Positions 22,575 through 33,050 of a stretch of DNA of 64,000 nt are shown here, one piece after another (position 1 is the stretch's first letter; each line of letters starts with the position of its first letter). This stretch comes from Amborella trichopoda (taxonomy: Eukaryota > Streptophyta > Magnoliopsida > Amborellales > Amborellaceae), in the NCBI RefSeq assembly GCF_000471905.2, contig NW_006499207.1:3197865-3261864 (forward strand), in the 5' to 3' direction. The notes under the pieces are model-generated. The model saw nothing but the letters and a program-made list of their open reading frames with translations. It was not told the origin of the DNA and ran no database searches. The position numbers and the translations under genes are program-made.

Positions 22575-24020
22575 TTACAAGTAATAAGCCAAAAAGCCCA
22601 TTATTAGGGAGGTTATAAGTCTCTTGCATTTGAGGAAAAGAGAACAGCTGACACCAAAAGTGTTGCTTTTGCATATGAGGATAAGAGGACGGTTACAAAC
22701 CAAAACCCACGGTGTTGCTCTTGCAACTAAGGATAAGAGGACGGTTCTAGGTCAAAAGAAGTGCTCTCCTCATGAAGAAGAAGCAAACCCATCAAAGAAA
22801 CACCCTCATCATGAAGAAGAAGCAAAACCACTTGGAGAGTCAGCTTCAATTCATCTGAGGAGTGTCTTCAAAGAGGATGGTTACAGGCCAAAAGAAGAAG
22901 CCAACCATTTCGAGTCAGCTTTAATTCATCTGACAAGTATATCAAACATACAAAGTAGACTTCTGTAGTAAGGACCTAGCTAATGATGGAGAGCATACCC
23001 CATTCACAGCGGATGCCCTTCCACAGAACAACATAGACTTCGCTGTTGTGCTGGAGGACTTGGCCTCCAACCGGCATCACAAGCCAGGCTCTACCACTCG
23101 TCACCACCCTTTGCCTACCCAAGTCAACGTCGTGCATGAAAATCGCCGCACATGGCTCATCGCCGTGTGCACCAACTCGCAGATGCAACTCACTGCCGCA
23201 TGTGAGCAACACTGTGCGCATCATAACACCCACCATGCACTAGTAAGTGCTGCCTGAAAGCTACCACTAACTGTGTCTTCCAAAGGCTACCGTCAGCTAT
23301 GTTGCTAATTCCTAGAGCCCGTTCGCCTTCCCTGCAACTGTCTAGTTTCAGCGACGGTTCGTTTCCCAACACCCTTCGAATTCCCGTCGAAAATCCACAC
23401 CACAGCCGAAAACCTACACCACAGCCGAAAACCCTCTCCGACTTCCTTCAAATTATCGGGAAACCACATTTATTTGCCAAAAAAATGCAAAAACTAGCGA
23501 AAAACCTTAGGCAGCCCACTGCTACAACTCTTGCCTCTTCCGCCCATCACCAGGACCTACAAAACCACGGCCGAAGCTCCCTGCTTCCCCGGTGATCCCC
23601 CTGCAAAATCCTACAACTCCGATGAAGTGTGATCTTCACCACTTGCATTCTTTCCCTTAGCCAGAACCTCCCTAGCTCACCGGCAAAGCTTCTTACATGG
23701 TTGCAATATCATGTGTGTTTGCCGAAGCCCTCACTAGAAACTTCCTTCTCACGGTTAAATATGAAACAGTCAAAATGGGGATTTTACCCCCTTATATAGG
23801 TGGATCCTTCCCTCAAATGCCCCGCACAAATTGGGAACCCTAGCCATGTCCAAGAAAGTCAAATGTTAATGGGTCGGATTGGGTCGGGTTCTATCCCGAG
23901 CCTCGAGGAAAAGTTTTTTCTGCCACTCACAAAATCCCATGCGACAGAGGCCAAAATTGAGTCTAGCTCAGGTCAGAGCCCAAACATTAATCCACACGAA
24001 GCGCTAACTTTTCATCAAAA
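22575..24020 (+). other. Element B 3' region
   Basis: The first part (22575-22930) matches element A 8931-9260. The segment 22976-23236 has a minus-strand frame similar to A's 8850-8918. Downstream is a C-rich stretch (23240-23780) whose minus strand follows the antisense TATA box at 23792-23799. There is no recognisable sense gene after integrase. Confidence 0.5.
23792..23799 (-). promoter_or_regulatory. Antisense TATA-type promoter in element B's 3' region
   Basis: The minus strand reads CTATATAAGGGGG followed by TAAAATCCCC. Its flanks align with A (4755) and C (31366 on minus), including the upstream GGGCATTTGAG shared with C. Confidence 0.5.
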
Positions 24021-24029
24021 CTACCCAAT

Positions 24030-24228
24030 GCCATCTCTATTTTCTGTAACCTCAACGCTAGTTGTATTCTCAGTAACCCCAGCGTCGGGTGTGTTCTCAG
24101 TAACCTTAACGCCGGTTGTGTTTTCAGTAACCCTAGCACTAGCTGTGTTCTCAGCGACTCAACGCTGATAGTGTTCAAATGATGGCACAGGTTGTTCTCA
24201 GCACCGGCTACATTTTCAACAACCCAGT
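24030..24228 (+). repeat. ~36-bp tandem array with GCCGGTTG-type core, element B
   Basis: Units such as AACGCCGGTTGTGTTTTCAG and AGTAACCCTAGC repeat about every 36 bases up to the LTR start. Because the period is a multiple of three, a repetitive open frame (VFSVT repeated) is produced. It is not evidence of a gene. Confidence 0.75.
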
Positions 24229-25500
24229 TATTTGAACGTATTTTTCAGCTCTTTGGTCCTTGATTAGGAATAAGTAAGAAGCAGGTCAATAAAGCCTACA
24301 AAACAATGGAAATTCCAAACAGTCTTAGAATTGCCCTAGAATTGGTCAAGATCTTCATCAGTACTTCAAAAGGCCACTTGCCAACATTCATCATGATCAG
24401 ACCTGTCTAAGGTAGTGAACACAAAGAAACAATTTCAGCGAAATTGATCTCTAGCACCCTGAAATGGACCTGAAACTAGAGCCATACTTGTGGTTCATTA
24501 AACATCTATGGGACCACAGCCCTTAGATCTGGTACGGTCAAAAACCCCTATAAGTCAAGTTTCGGCTTAATCGGGCGCTCCAAGACAAAGTCATAGGTAA
24601 AATACTAAAAAGGCTAGGCTGCACACTATTCCCGTGTTGCCACCCTGCACTAAAACACCATTAAAGGTGGCTATTTTTTCAATTATGGGTAGTAATGTTC
24701 AGGGCCTATATCTCACTCATTCCAAGTCCGATCGCTCTCAAATTTGATGAGCGTGTTCGTCTCATCAAGGCAAACAATTCGATATGTGGTATGCTCTGTG
24801 ACGACACCCGACCAGAGAGAAAAACTCAATGAAATTCATTGATCCGTGAAAGAAGTTGCAGAAAATTCAAGGGCAGCACACCTCGTTCGCATAGGCAGAT
24901 CACAACGGTCGCCTACCCAATCGACATGAAACCAATTGCATTATGTGTGTTAGGTGCAAGGCTATCTCTGGTCTAAACCTTGCATACGATGAACGGTTGG
25001 ATTTTACACTCAAAGGCATCAAATCTGCTATAAATTCTGGCAGCTGGATTTCAAGATTCTGGCAAAAAACGTTAGATGACAAAATTTTCATCCAGACACA
25101 AAATCCAGCTACGTTCATTGCAATGAAATCATGATGGCATGCTTAATGTTATTAAATAAAGAAGTCACGAAGAAACATTAAGGAACGAGCACACAATCGA
25201 TCCAAAGTTTTCAAGATTCATCTAAAACTCAAGTCTCATGCTCATGGCTGAAAAACATGATTCATGGCTCAAAGTTGGTGTCAAAATGATCGCCATGCCG
25301 AGCCCCACAAGAAAATAGTAATCTTTCGATCAAAACGACCCCAGGTTAGCCCCGAAAGGTCATGCACGTTCTCGGGCAGCAGCAAGGACTGTTATGAAAT
25401 TCCACACATTGTTAGGCAGGGGCAAAATAGTCTTTTTACACCCATCTTTAGAGTTTCTTTAAATCCAATTAAATTCTAATTATCATCAATTATAGTATAG
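24229..25500 (+). repeat. Partial LTR at the end of element B (3' part missing)
   Basis: It starts TATTTGAACGTATTTTTCAGC and is similar to LTRs at 34531 and 56086. Alignment stops at about 25500, before the TATA box and R region that the others carry. The following sequence is internal coding sequence of element C, so the joint reflects a deletion or recombination. Confidence 0.7.
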
Positions 25501-26490
25501 CCGATACGGGAGATAGCATATGGTCTATGCTGACAAAAGACCGTTCCTTGTGGCTGAAACTCACTATGTTGATGCTAAATATTACTTCACAAATCTGACA
25601 TCGTCTCAAAAGCCGAATTATGAAGGTCATAAGTCTACAAGCAAGACTGCGTACTTATCTCATGAAGATGTTGAAAATGTTGGGAGGACATTAGTGAACA
25701 TGTTCAAAGAGGAAGAAAGGCAGGGCAAAATTTTACTCCTAACTACTCTTCATTCTAACATCCCAACCATCATCCCCCAAGAAACTCCTTCTTCGCTCGA
25801 AAAGGAGTCTTTGCCCTCATCCCCCATCACCTTGGCCTGAAGATGAACCAAAGGTCATTCCTGATATTGAACAAGCCATGGGGATAGAATTCCTGGCTCC
25901 AAGGATCACCTTTACGGCAGACCAACAGAAAGTCTTGCACATGCCCAGTACGTTTTTGAAAGCCGAAGCAGCGTGACAATTGCCACGAAATATTTTTCAA
26001 AATTCGATTGCTATAAGTCCAGTGGATGCTCCCCAGACTGATGACCAGCTAAAAGTTTTATTTTTCCCCGACCTCTTAGGAGAACAGTTCGATGAAGAGC
26101 AACTTTTTTCCCCTCATGGGCAGGATCCCCTAGCAAACTTAAGAACTGAAGTCTGTAGTCCCTAGAGTCAATTGAAGGTCATGCATATCGCTTGAAAACA
26201 TCTCAAGAAATTCATGCCGGAGACTAAAAACTATGATGAGCTTGAGGTAAATGTGCCACTAATTGAGGCTAAGGCCCCTCCTGACTGGACTATCTATAGT
26301 GATCAGGCTCACCGAATCATGAGGAAAATGAACTATGAGCCCTCGACCAATCAAACATTAAGAGGAGAAAAAAATCAATGACTCCTTATTTTGAAGTTAT
26401 CCAAGCCGCGACAGCCCACCATGGGGCTAAACAAGGCCTAGGGTTTTAGCCTCTTGGGAAAATAAAAGTTTCAAGAGGCATTCAGAAGTG
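25501..26490 (+). pseudogene. Element C linker region (post-protease)
   Basis: Plus-strand segments YADKRPFLVAETHYVDAKYYF (25523 on) and LEVNVPLIEAKAPPDW (about 26240-26290) match element A's minus strand at 10260 and 9540. It ends in a short glycine-containing G-patch-like stretch at about 26420-26470. Fossil coding sequence. Confidence 0.55.
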
Positions 26491-26613
26491 ATATCACATG
26501 AGGTGCAATGAAAGTAAGAAGAGAATGAAATCATTCAGCAAAGTCAAACGAGAGAAGCGCTTTGTTCATCCGTTTAAAACTTTTACAATTACGGACAAAA
26601 AAAAAGGACATGT

Positions 26614-29600
26614 TCAGAAACGAACAATCATCTTATTGATCTCTACGCTGCATGCCGCAGAAGAAGTCTTGATGCCTTGAATATGCTCCTTCAATTCTGC
26701 CACTGTTTGAGTCTCCTCTCTCATCGCCACAATTTTCGACTCAATTGTGTCATTGAGTTCGAACAAATCCTCGACCAATGAGGCCTCTATGGCCTTCCTC
26801 TGAACCATCTCTATCTTGAGGCCCATGAATTCTTATCTCAGTATTCGCATCTTCTCTCGGATTTCAATAATTCTCTTGAAGCCTCCTTGTACCTCCCTCT
26901 TGAGGTCCTGCTCGTGGCCTTCTTCTCGATGTATGCATCTATTTTCTCGCAATGACGCAAGATCAACTCTTCCAAAGAGGCTAGCCTGTCAGTTTCTACT
27001 TCATGATGTAGTGCTCCCAACGGCCAACTCTCCAACTCGTTTAGAGTTGCATTGAATTGGGAAAGCACTTCTAGGGCACTCCCAACGATAGTAGTCATGG
27101 TGAACTCCCTATGTTTTGCCAAGGCTTCGCCCAGCTAATCAAGGGGCCGCTCACTCAAGCCCTGAAGGCCTGCTCTAAGCATGCCTGCAATCATGCTAGA
27201 AACACCACTAAAAAAATGCCCAGATGGTATTGCTGATACCACTACTGTTGAAGAACCTCGACCTCAAGAACGTGCTTGTTGAAGCAATAGCCATCTGAGC
27301 CACTGGCTCCTCTGAAAGAGGGGCAAAGCCTAGAGCTTCTTACTCCTCAGACTCATAGGCAGCCCCAGCCTCGACTTGCCTGGGTTCTTCAATACCAATC
27401 TCGCTGACTTGACCCTCTCTAATGGTAACCTCTACTTCTCTTCATCGACCTGAACTGTCGCCTCAGCATTATCAAGTTCAAGAACTGCCTCTTCTCGATG
27501 GCCTTCACCAGCCAATTCAATCTCTATCCATGGTTTCTTCCATTTGGCTTACGCCTTCAACAGCCAGAACCTCGGCTATGAAGAGTTCAACTCCCTCATC
27601 TTCATGACCTATGTCCACGGGGGCAACAACCTCTTGGTGCTCAGGCACTTCATCAACCTCAAGCTCTTCTCCTTGAGTCATAGCCCCTGCCTCGGTCGGG
27701 CCACTAAGCTCCTGAGGCATGGAGGCCACATCAACATCAGAGCCCCTATCTAGAGCAGTTGCGTCTGAGCTTTCATCCTTGTCAGTCTCCATCCGAGCAG
27801 CCCCTGGTTCAGGAACTACCCCTGGACTGGAGGGCACCTCCCCAAGATCCGGAGTCACCTCCCTATCAAAAGCGATGACAATGGGCTCGGAGAGACCGGA
27901 GTCGTCTGCCTCAGTTTCTGAAGAAAAAGAAAATAATTTCGAAGAAGAAGAAGTTGGTCCAAAGAACGCAGATGTTGATACCGGAGTAGTTCTTAAAAGA
28001 ACAGACGAGGAAGAGATACCTTCTGATTCTGACAAGTCTTGTGCCTCCGAATACACCCACTTACTGAAAGCGGTGCATGGGTATCGGCAACGGTTGAGCA
28101 CTGTCTTTTCTTTCCCTTGCCGAAATAGGAGCTTCCGCGTCTGATCCACCTCCTTGAGAAGGCCCTCTAGCTAATTTACTATGGGGACCACTCCCAATGA
28201 GGGCATTCAAGTCCTGTGGGGGATGCTTCTCATAATCAAGGAGTTGTCACCCCTCATCCCACTCAAAGATAGAATTAAGATTGTCGAAGACATTCCAAGT
28301 CCTCGTCGTCATTGCAAGGAATTCTGGTGAGGCCTCATCAGCTGCTATATCACGCAGAAGCTCTAAAGCCCCCAAATTAGAGGGATAATCTAAGACAAAT
28401 ACCACATTAGGCGCTGGAGCATCCGCCATTCTCCTTTGCCTCATATCTTGGCACCAGTTACCGTTCACCCCTTTTCAAGGGTGATCTTAATCCCAATATC
28501 CCTTACTGGTGATTCTCCACCAGTTCACATAGGCCTTGGTCGTCCGAACCCTCCGGCCGAAGTGAGGTATTACGTATTTTCTGGTTTTTTTCATCTTTAG
28601 ACACATGATACAAGCAGTCTGTATATGCTATGGCAGCCAACACTCACGAAAAGTTCAAAACTCTTCCGTCTTCCCCTTGTTCACCTTACTCCGGCACCTT
28701 TCAAAAAACACCGAGAAGGGGCAGTCTTGATCAAGCTCGTGTTGACGGGAGAAGCGATGGGGAAAATACCCATCTAACCTGGCACTGTATGGATTCCGGT
28801 AAGGTAAGACTCCCTCTCTGATGCTCTGGATGAACATGAATTCCTTAATCATTGTTGGAGCACCGTCCAGCTCCTTCCCCAACTCATTAATGAAAGGGGA
28901 CCCACCTCATGTTCCAAGAATCATTCCCAAATAGACCCCGAACCTCCCTTGGAGTATGAAATATAGCCCTCTGGTTCGTGATCCTCATCAAGAAGGGCCA
29001 CATTTATCTCTTGAGCACTGATGCTTGACGTAGGTGTCAGAGAAATAGGCTCCCAGCCACCCATACATGTAATGCACAGGGAATGGAGTTTTAAAATCCC
29101 CGAAAAAAGCCTCTCCTCCAACAATGCCATTCCCCCCCTCTTTTCCCCTGTAGACCATTCCATGGGAGATGCCCCCCAAGCCATGATATATGGTGCACAA
29201 GACCGGCTGATAAAGGACATACTCAGGCCCTTTGGCCATGTCATAGGCCACATACAGTACGCATGGACGAATGTCATCTCCCCAGCTAGGAAGCACAAAT
29301 TTGCACAAGAATAAGGCCATCTATGCGGCACTCAAGACACGGTCATCGCCAATCTCAAGTTGATATATGGGAGGCATCTCCTTTGGAACAACCTTCCCTT
29401 TCCCCTGCGGAGTACCTTGACCACCCTCAAGATAATCCCCACAAAAGATGTTCTCCCAGTCGATAAAGGTTACCCTGCCATTGTGAGAGCAGCCGACAAT
29501 CGATTGGTAGGCCTCAAAGATTTTTGAAGACTGGCCAGCGACTCTTTATCCCCAAGTAAACACCACGGAGGAGGACTGAGTTCGGGGGCACAAACTCATC

Positions 29601-30224
29601 ATACATAGCCCCAATCCTTGGGAAACCTCCAATAAAATGAAGATCTAGTAAGGAGATTCCTGCTTCTCCATGCCCAAGAAGCCAGGTATTACTAACATGG
29701 CTCCATGTCTGTAGCTATAATTTTATTGTATTGGAGCAACGGTCATAATAGCTGCCCAAACATTGGACCGCTGCCAATAGTGAACCACGTTCAAGACTGC
29801 TTCTATATGATGCCAATACCTTGGCAGTCCAGGAAGTGTATTCCTTTAGGTATTGGTGCTCCCCTTGAATTCGGAGGCCTGTTGCTGACCACATTAGTAG
29901 TCCCTTTGTGTGTACCATTCACTTTCCTAAAGTAGGCAAGTTCTCCTCGGAAGCTATATTCTGATGCATACAATGAAGAAGTGACATCCCTTCTTCAATA
30001 CTAATATTGCCATCATTACCCTCACGCACTTCGAAATAAATGGGGTCAGTAATGAAAGTGACGTTGAGAGGCCACTCTGGTTTGCATACTGGTTGGGTCA
30101 GCCAAATGGGCTCACCCCATGATAAAACTTCGTCTGTAAAATCACAAACACCAATCTCTCCTTCCCTAGAAAGCCTCTTCACATAGGGAATTTGGTAAGA
30201 ATAACCAGCCATTATAAACGGCAT
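26614..30224 (-). pseudogene. Antisense gene resembling a plant mobile domain (PMD) protein, inside element C
   Basis: Minus-strand pieces in order: 29919-30224 and 29715-29918 (N-terminal part), 28921-29331 region with FPVHYMYGWLGAYFSD, 28655-28882 with PHRFSRQHELDQDCP, 28247-28468, an acidic Ser/Glu-rich segment (27517-28149), and helical, coiled-coil-like ends (26838-27122, 26614-26826). The HYxYGWL and PHRxxRQxxxDQDxP signatures are those of the PMD family (aminotransferase-like plant mobile domain). Extra open frames, some antisense, are described for Tat-lineage elements. A TATA-type box lies upstream at 31360-31367. The region is decayed. A captured host gene is the alternative reading. 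Confidence 0.6.
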
Positions 30225-30239
30225 GGTGGTTTACTCCCA

Positions 30240-30560
30240 AATATTGTTAAGACACTGGATCAGCGCCGGTTGAGTTTGCCAACACTTTGCGTCGGTTATG
30301 TTTTCCAATGCCCAGCGCTAGCTAAGTGTCAACTGCTAGTGCCAGTTGAGTCTTTCAACACTTAGCACTGGTTATGTTTTCCAATGCCCAGCGCCAGTTG
30401 CGTTCCAATAGCTAGTGCCGGTTGAGTCTTTCACCCAGCGCCATTTGCATGCCAGACGACTAGCGCCGATTGGATCTTTCAACACTCAACGCCGGTTGAG
30501 ATTGCCAATACCTAGCGTTGATTGAGCTTGTCCAAGGCTGGCGCCGATTGTGACCGATTC
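30240..30560 (+). repeat. Tandem array with GCGCCGGTT core, element C (first block)
   Basis: Units of about 30-45 bp contain CAGCGCCGGTTGAG, CAACACTTAGCACTGGTTATG and similar text, with TTTCAAC / TTCCAATG spacers. Confidence 0.75.
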
Positions 30561-31500
30561 TCTCGCACGTGCCATGAATCTTAGTCGTGACACTTGAACT
30601 TAGCTGTGCCAACAGATAACTGTCTCCACATCCTTCGACGCTGCCTCACACACGAGCGACTAACAACGGTCCCCATGTCTCGTTACTCCGCTGGTCACAT
30701 AAGGGAGGTAACCGTACACCTCCCTTGCAATGGTTCACCTTCGCGACGATTCACCTTCTGCAAAAGTACGCCTTCCATGATGGTCCACCTCCCATGACAG
30801 TTCGTCTCTCGTCGAAACTTCTACTACACGGCCAAAAAGCCAACTGAAAAATTATCCCATCTATGTTTTTCCCCTGGACAGCACTAGAACCTCGTCAAAA
30901 ATGTCTGCAAACTTCCCTTAAGTCCTCGGGAACCTCTACAAAAACCACTAACAACATAAAAAAGTTACCACATTCCTCGGGGAACATCTTAAAAATCCTC
31001 GAAAAACTCCTAAGACGTGCAGTAATGCTCACAGTTTCACTTCCTATCTCTTCTACCATAAACTGCTGTAGCTAGAAGCTCTTCTATTTCCCAAAAAACT
31101 CCACGAAGAACTCTCCTTTCCCACTCCTTTCCCTGCAACTTTGCCAAATTCTTGGCAAAGTCTGCACACTAAAGGTCTTCCTTGCAAAACTGCCTGGAAT
31201 CCCACTGTTGGCTAAGAACCTTCCCAGCAAAACCTTTGCCAAACTCCCACTACTTGCTGGAACTTCAAACGATCACCCTCTCCTCACCGTTAAGAAAATT
31301 TTCACTTAAGTTTTTTTTAGCCTTGGTGAAAAAGTGAGGGAAAACAAGATTTTACCTCATTATATAGACCACAATAAGCTCAAATGCCCCTCACAAACTA
31401 GGAATTCCAATCGCATCCAAGGGAAGCCAAGCGAGGATGAGCCAAGTAGGGCTTTGAATCGAGATCTGAGCTAACTCTCATCAATCCCAACCAGCTCTAG
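30561..31500. other. Element C 3' region between two GCCGGTT arrays
   Basis: C-rich sequence on the plus strand (many CTTCC, CCTCG, ACTCC phrases), resembling element B 23240-23780. It contains the antisense TATA box near 31366. Short frames (30594-30797, 30863-31075) show no known family. It is best read as the transcribed leader of the antisense gene. Confidence 0.45.
31360..31367 (-). promoter_or_regulatory. Antisense TATA-type promoter in element C
   Basis: The minus strand reads GGTCTATATAATGAGG, then TAAAATCTTG. It shares its flanks (GAGGGGCATTTGAG upstream) with element B. It lies about 1.1 kb upstream of the first antisense PMD-region frame. Confidence 0.5.
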
Positions 31501-31860
31501 ATGAACTTCAAGCAACTCTAGCAGCGATTGACTTAGCACTGGGTGTGTTTTCAAAACAACCCTAGCGTTGATTGACTTGGTGCCGGGTGTGTTTCCAAAC
31601 AACCCTAGCATTGGTTGATTTTGCACTGAGTGTGCTCCAAACGACCCTAGCGTCGGTTAACTTAGCACGGGTTAACGTAGCGCCAGTTGTCTTCAAACAA
31701 TATCACAGCTCATTCACATCACCAGCTGAGTCTTTAACAACCCAACGTCGGTTGTGTTTTTGAGAACTCAGTGCCGGTTGAATACTCACAAGAAATCGCT
31801 AGCGCTACACCTGGCGCCGGTCGTATTTTCAGCAGCCTATTGTCACCTACTCCGGGCTGA
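31500..31860 (+). repeat. Tandem array with GCCGGTTG-type core, element C (second block)
   Basis: Repeated AACCCTAGCGTTGATTGACT and GCACTGGGTGTGTTTCCAAAC phrases at about 38-45 bp spacing, diverged from the block at 30240. Confidence 0.65.
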
Positions 31861-32309
31861 AGTCTTGTGCATCCTACCACTTATCCTTAGTGGGGTTGCA
31901 CCCTAGCCGTGACCTGTCATCCCTAGTGATGTTGCACCCACGCTATTGCACCCAAACTGTGGCCAATCATCCCTAATGGAGTTAAGAGCTATCGCTCATC
32001 CCCATAGGAGTACACCCATACTGCAGCCCATTATCCCCTGTGAAGTTAGGGTCATTCTTACCTCTTCAATTCTCGGTGGGTCAGTTTCACACCAAGCTAT
32101 CTTAACCCCAAGGAGTACGCTTGTCCCCCATTAAGTTTTAATGAATTTTGCTTTTGTTGGCCATCCTTCATCAGGACATCATTTTCTTCTGAGCCCTCAG
32201 TTTGTGAATGGTCTTGACCATTTTATCCTAGGGAGTCGGATTGCCATCTACAAATCTATTCTTATGGAGCTTGATCTACATGGTTGCACAGCCTCGATCT
32301 ATGCTGTAT
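31861..32309 (+). other. Tat 3' region, block before the 35-bp array
   Basis: It matches 48450-48850 closely (CTCATCCCCATAGGAGT, CAGTTTGTGAATGGTCT, GTTGGCCATCCTTCATCA). No gene. Its beginning also matches the bases just left of element Y (37635-37660). Confidence 0.6.
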
Positions 32310-33050
32310 GACCCTAAACTGCACAGCTTCGGTCCGTGTTGTATGACCCTAAACTACATAGCCTCGGTCTGTGTTGTATGGCCCTAAATTTCACAGCCTC
32401 GGTTCATGTTGTATGACCGTAAACTGCACAGCCTCGGTCCATGCTGCATGACTCTAAACTGCTTAGCTAGGGTCTATGCTCTATGACCTTAAAAAGCAAA
32501 GCCATGGTCCGGACTATATGACCCAAAAACTGTAGCGGAGGTCTAGTTGCACGACCTTAAACTGCACAATCCGTGCTTTATGACCCTAAACTGCACAGCC
32601 TCGGTCCGTGCTGTATGACCTTAAACTGCATAGCCTTGATTCGTGTTGCATGACTCTAAACTGCACAGCCACGGTCTGTGCTATATGACCCTAAACTATA
32701 CCACCATGGTTCGAACTATATGACCCGAAACTGTAGTGGATGTCTAGTTGCACGACCTTAAACTGCACGATTCTAGCTGTATGACTTAAACCTGCAAAAC
32801 CATGGTCCAAGCTACATGACTTTAAACTATAGTATAGATTCTAGCCACATGACATTAAAAGGATCAGTAGCAAGGTCCGAACTATATGACCTTAAACTGT
32901 AGCGGAAGTCTAGTTGCACGACCTCAAACTGCATGGTCCTAGTTGTATGACTTTAAACTGCATAACCACGGTCAAGCTGTATGATCTTAAACCATAATGC
33001 ACATCTGTGTGGCATGACGACAAACTGCTTAGCATAGATCTAGGAGGTAG
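32310..33050 (+). repeat. Array of the ~35-bp TATGACCTTAAACTGCA unit, element C copy
   Basis: About 20 diverged units alternate GGTCCGTGCTGTATGACC-type text with CTAAACTGCACAGCC-type text. Some units are longer, with a GTCTAGTTGCACGACC insert. Same family as 3061-4310, 48850-49700 and 54370-54520. Confidence 0.85.

Larger units (their letters stand above)
18202..25500 (+). mobile_element. Element B: Tat-lineage Ty3/gypsy fossil with RT, RNase H and integrase, interrupted on its left by element A
   Basis: Plus-strand order: gag-protease spacer (18202-18720), pre-RT segment (18780-19400), RT (19400-20080), RNase H (20090-20600), a second archaeal-type RNase H (20600-21000), integrase (21030-22574), 3' region (22575-24228), partial LTR (24229-25500). 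No protease or linker segment is seen before RT. The left part, if it still exists, should lie beyond A outside the window. The element is broken at many points. RT motifs assign it to the Tat lineage. Confidence 0.8.

Noticed and set aside
25243-25500. Frames within the LTRs (for example 25264-25479) as small conserved peptides
   Set aside because: Similar text appears in several LTR copies only because the LTRs are homologous. Starts, ends and frames are not kept.
27719-28144. Plus-strand frame of 141 residues opposite the PMD-like region
   Set aside because: It is the mirror of the acidic minus-strand segment. The minus strand carries the PMD signatures, so the plus frame is a shadow.
32310-33050. 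Regular short units suggesting a CRISPR-like array
   Set aside because: Units are diverged, lack constant repeats with unique spacers, and lie in a plant retroelement 3' region. It is an ordinary tandem repeat.
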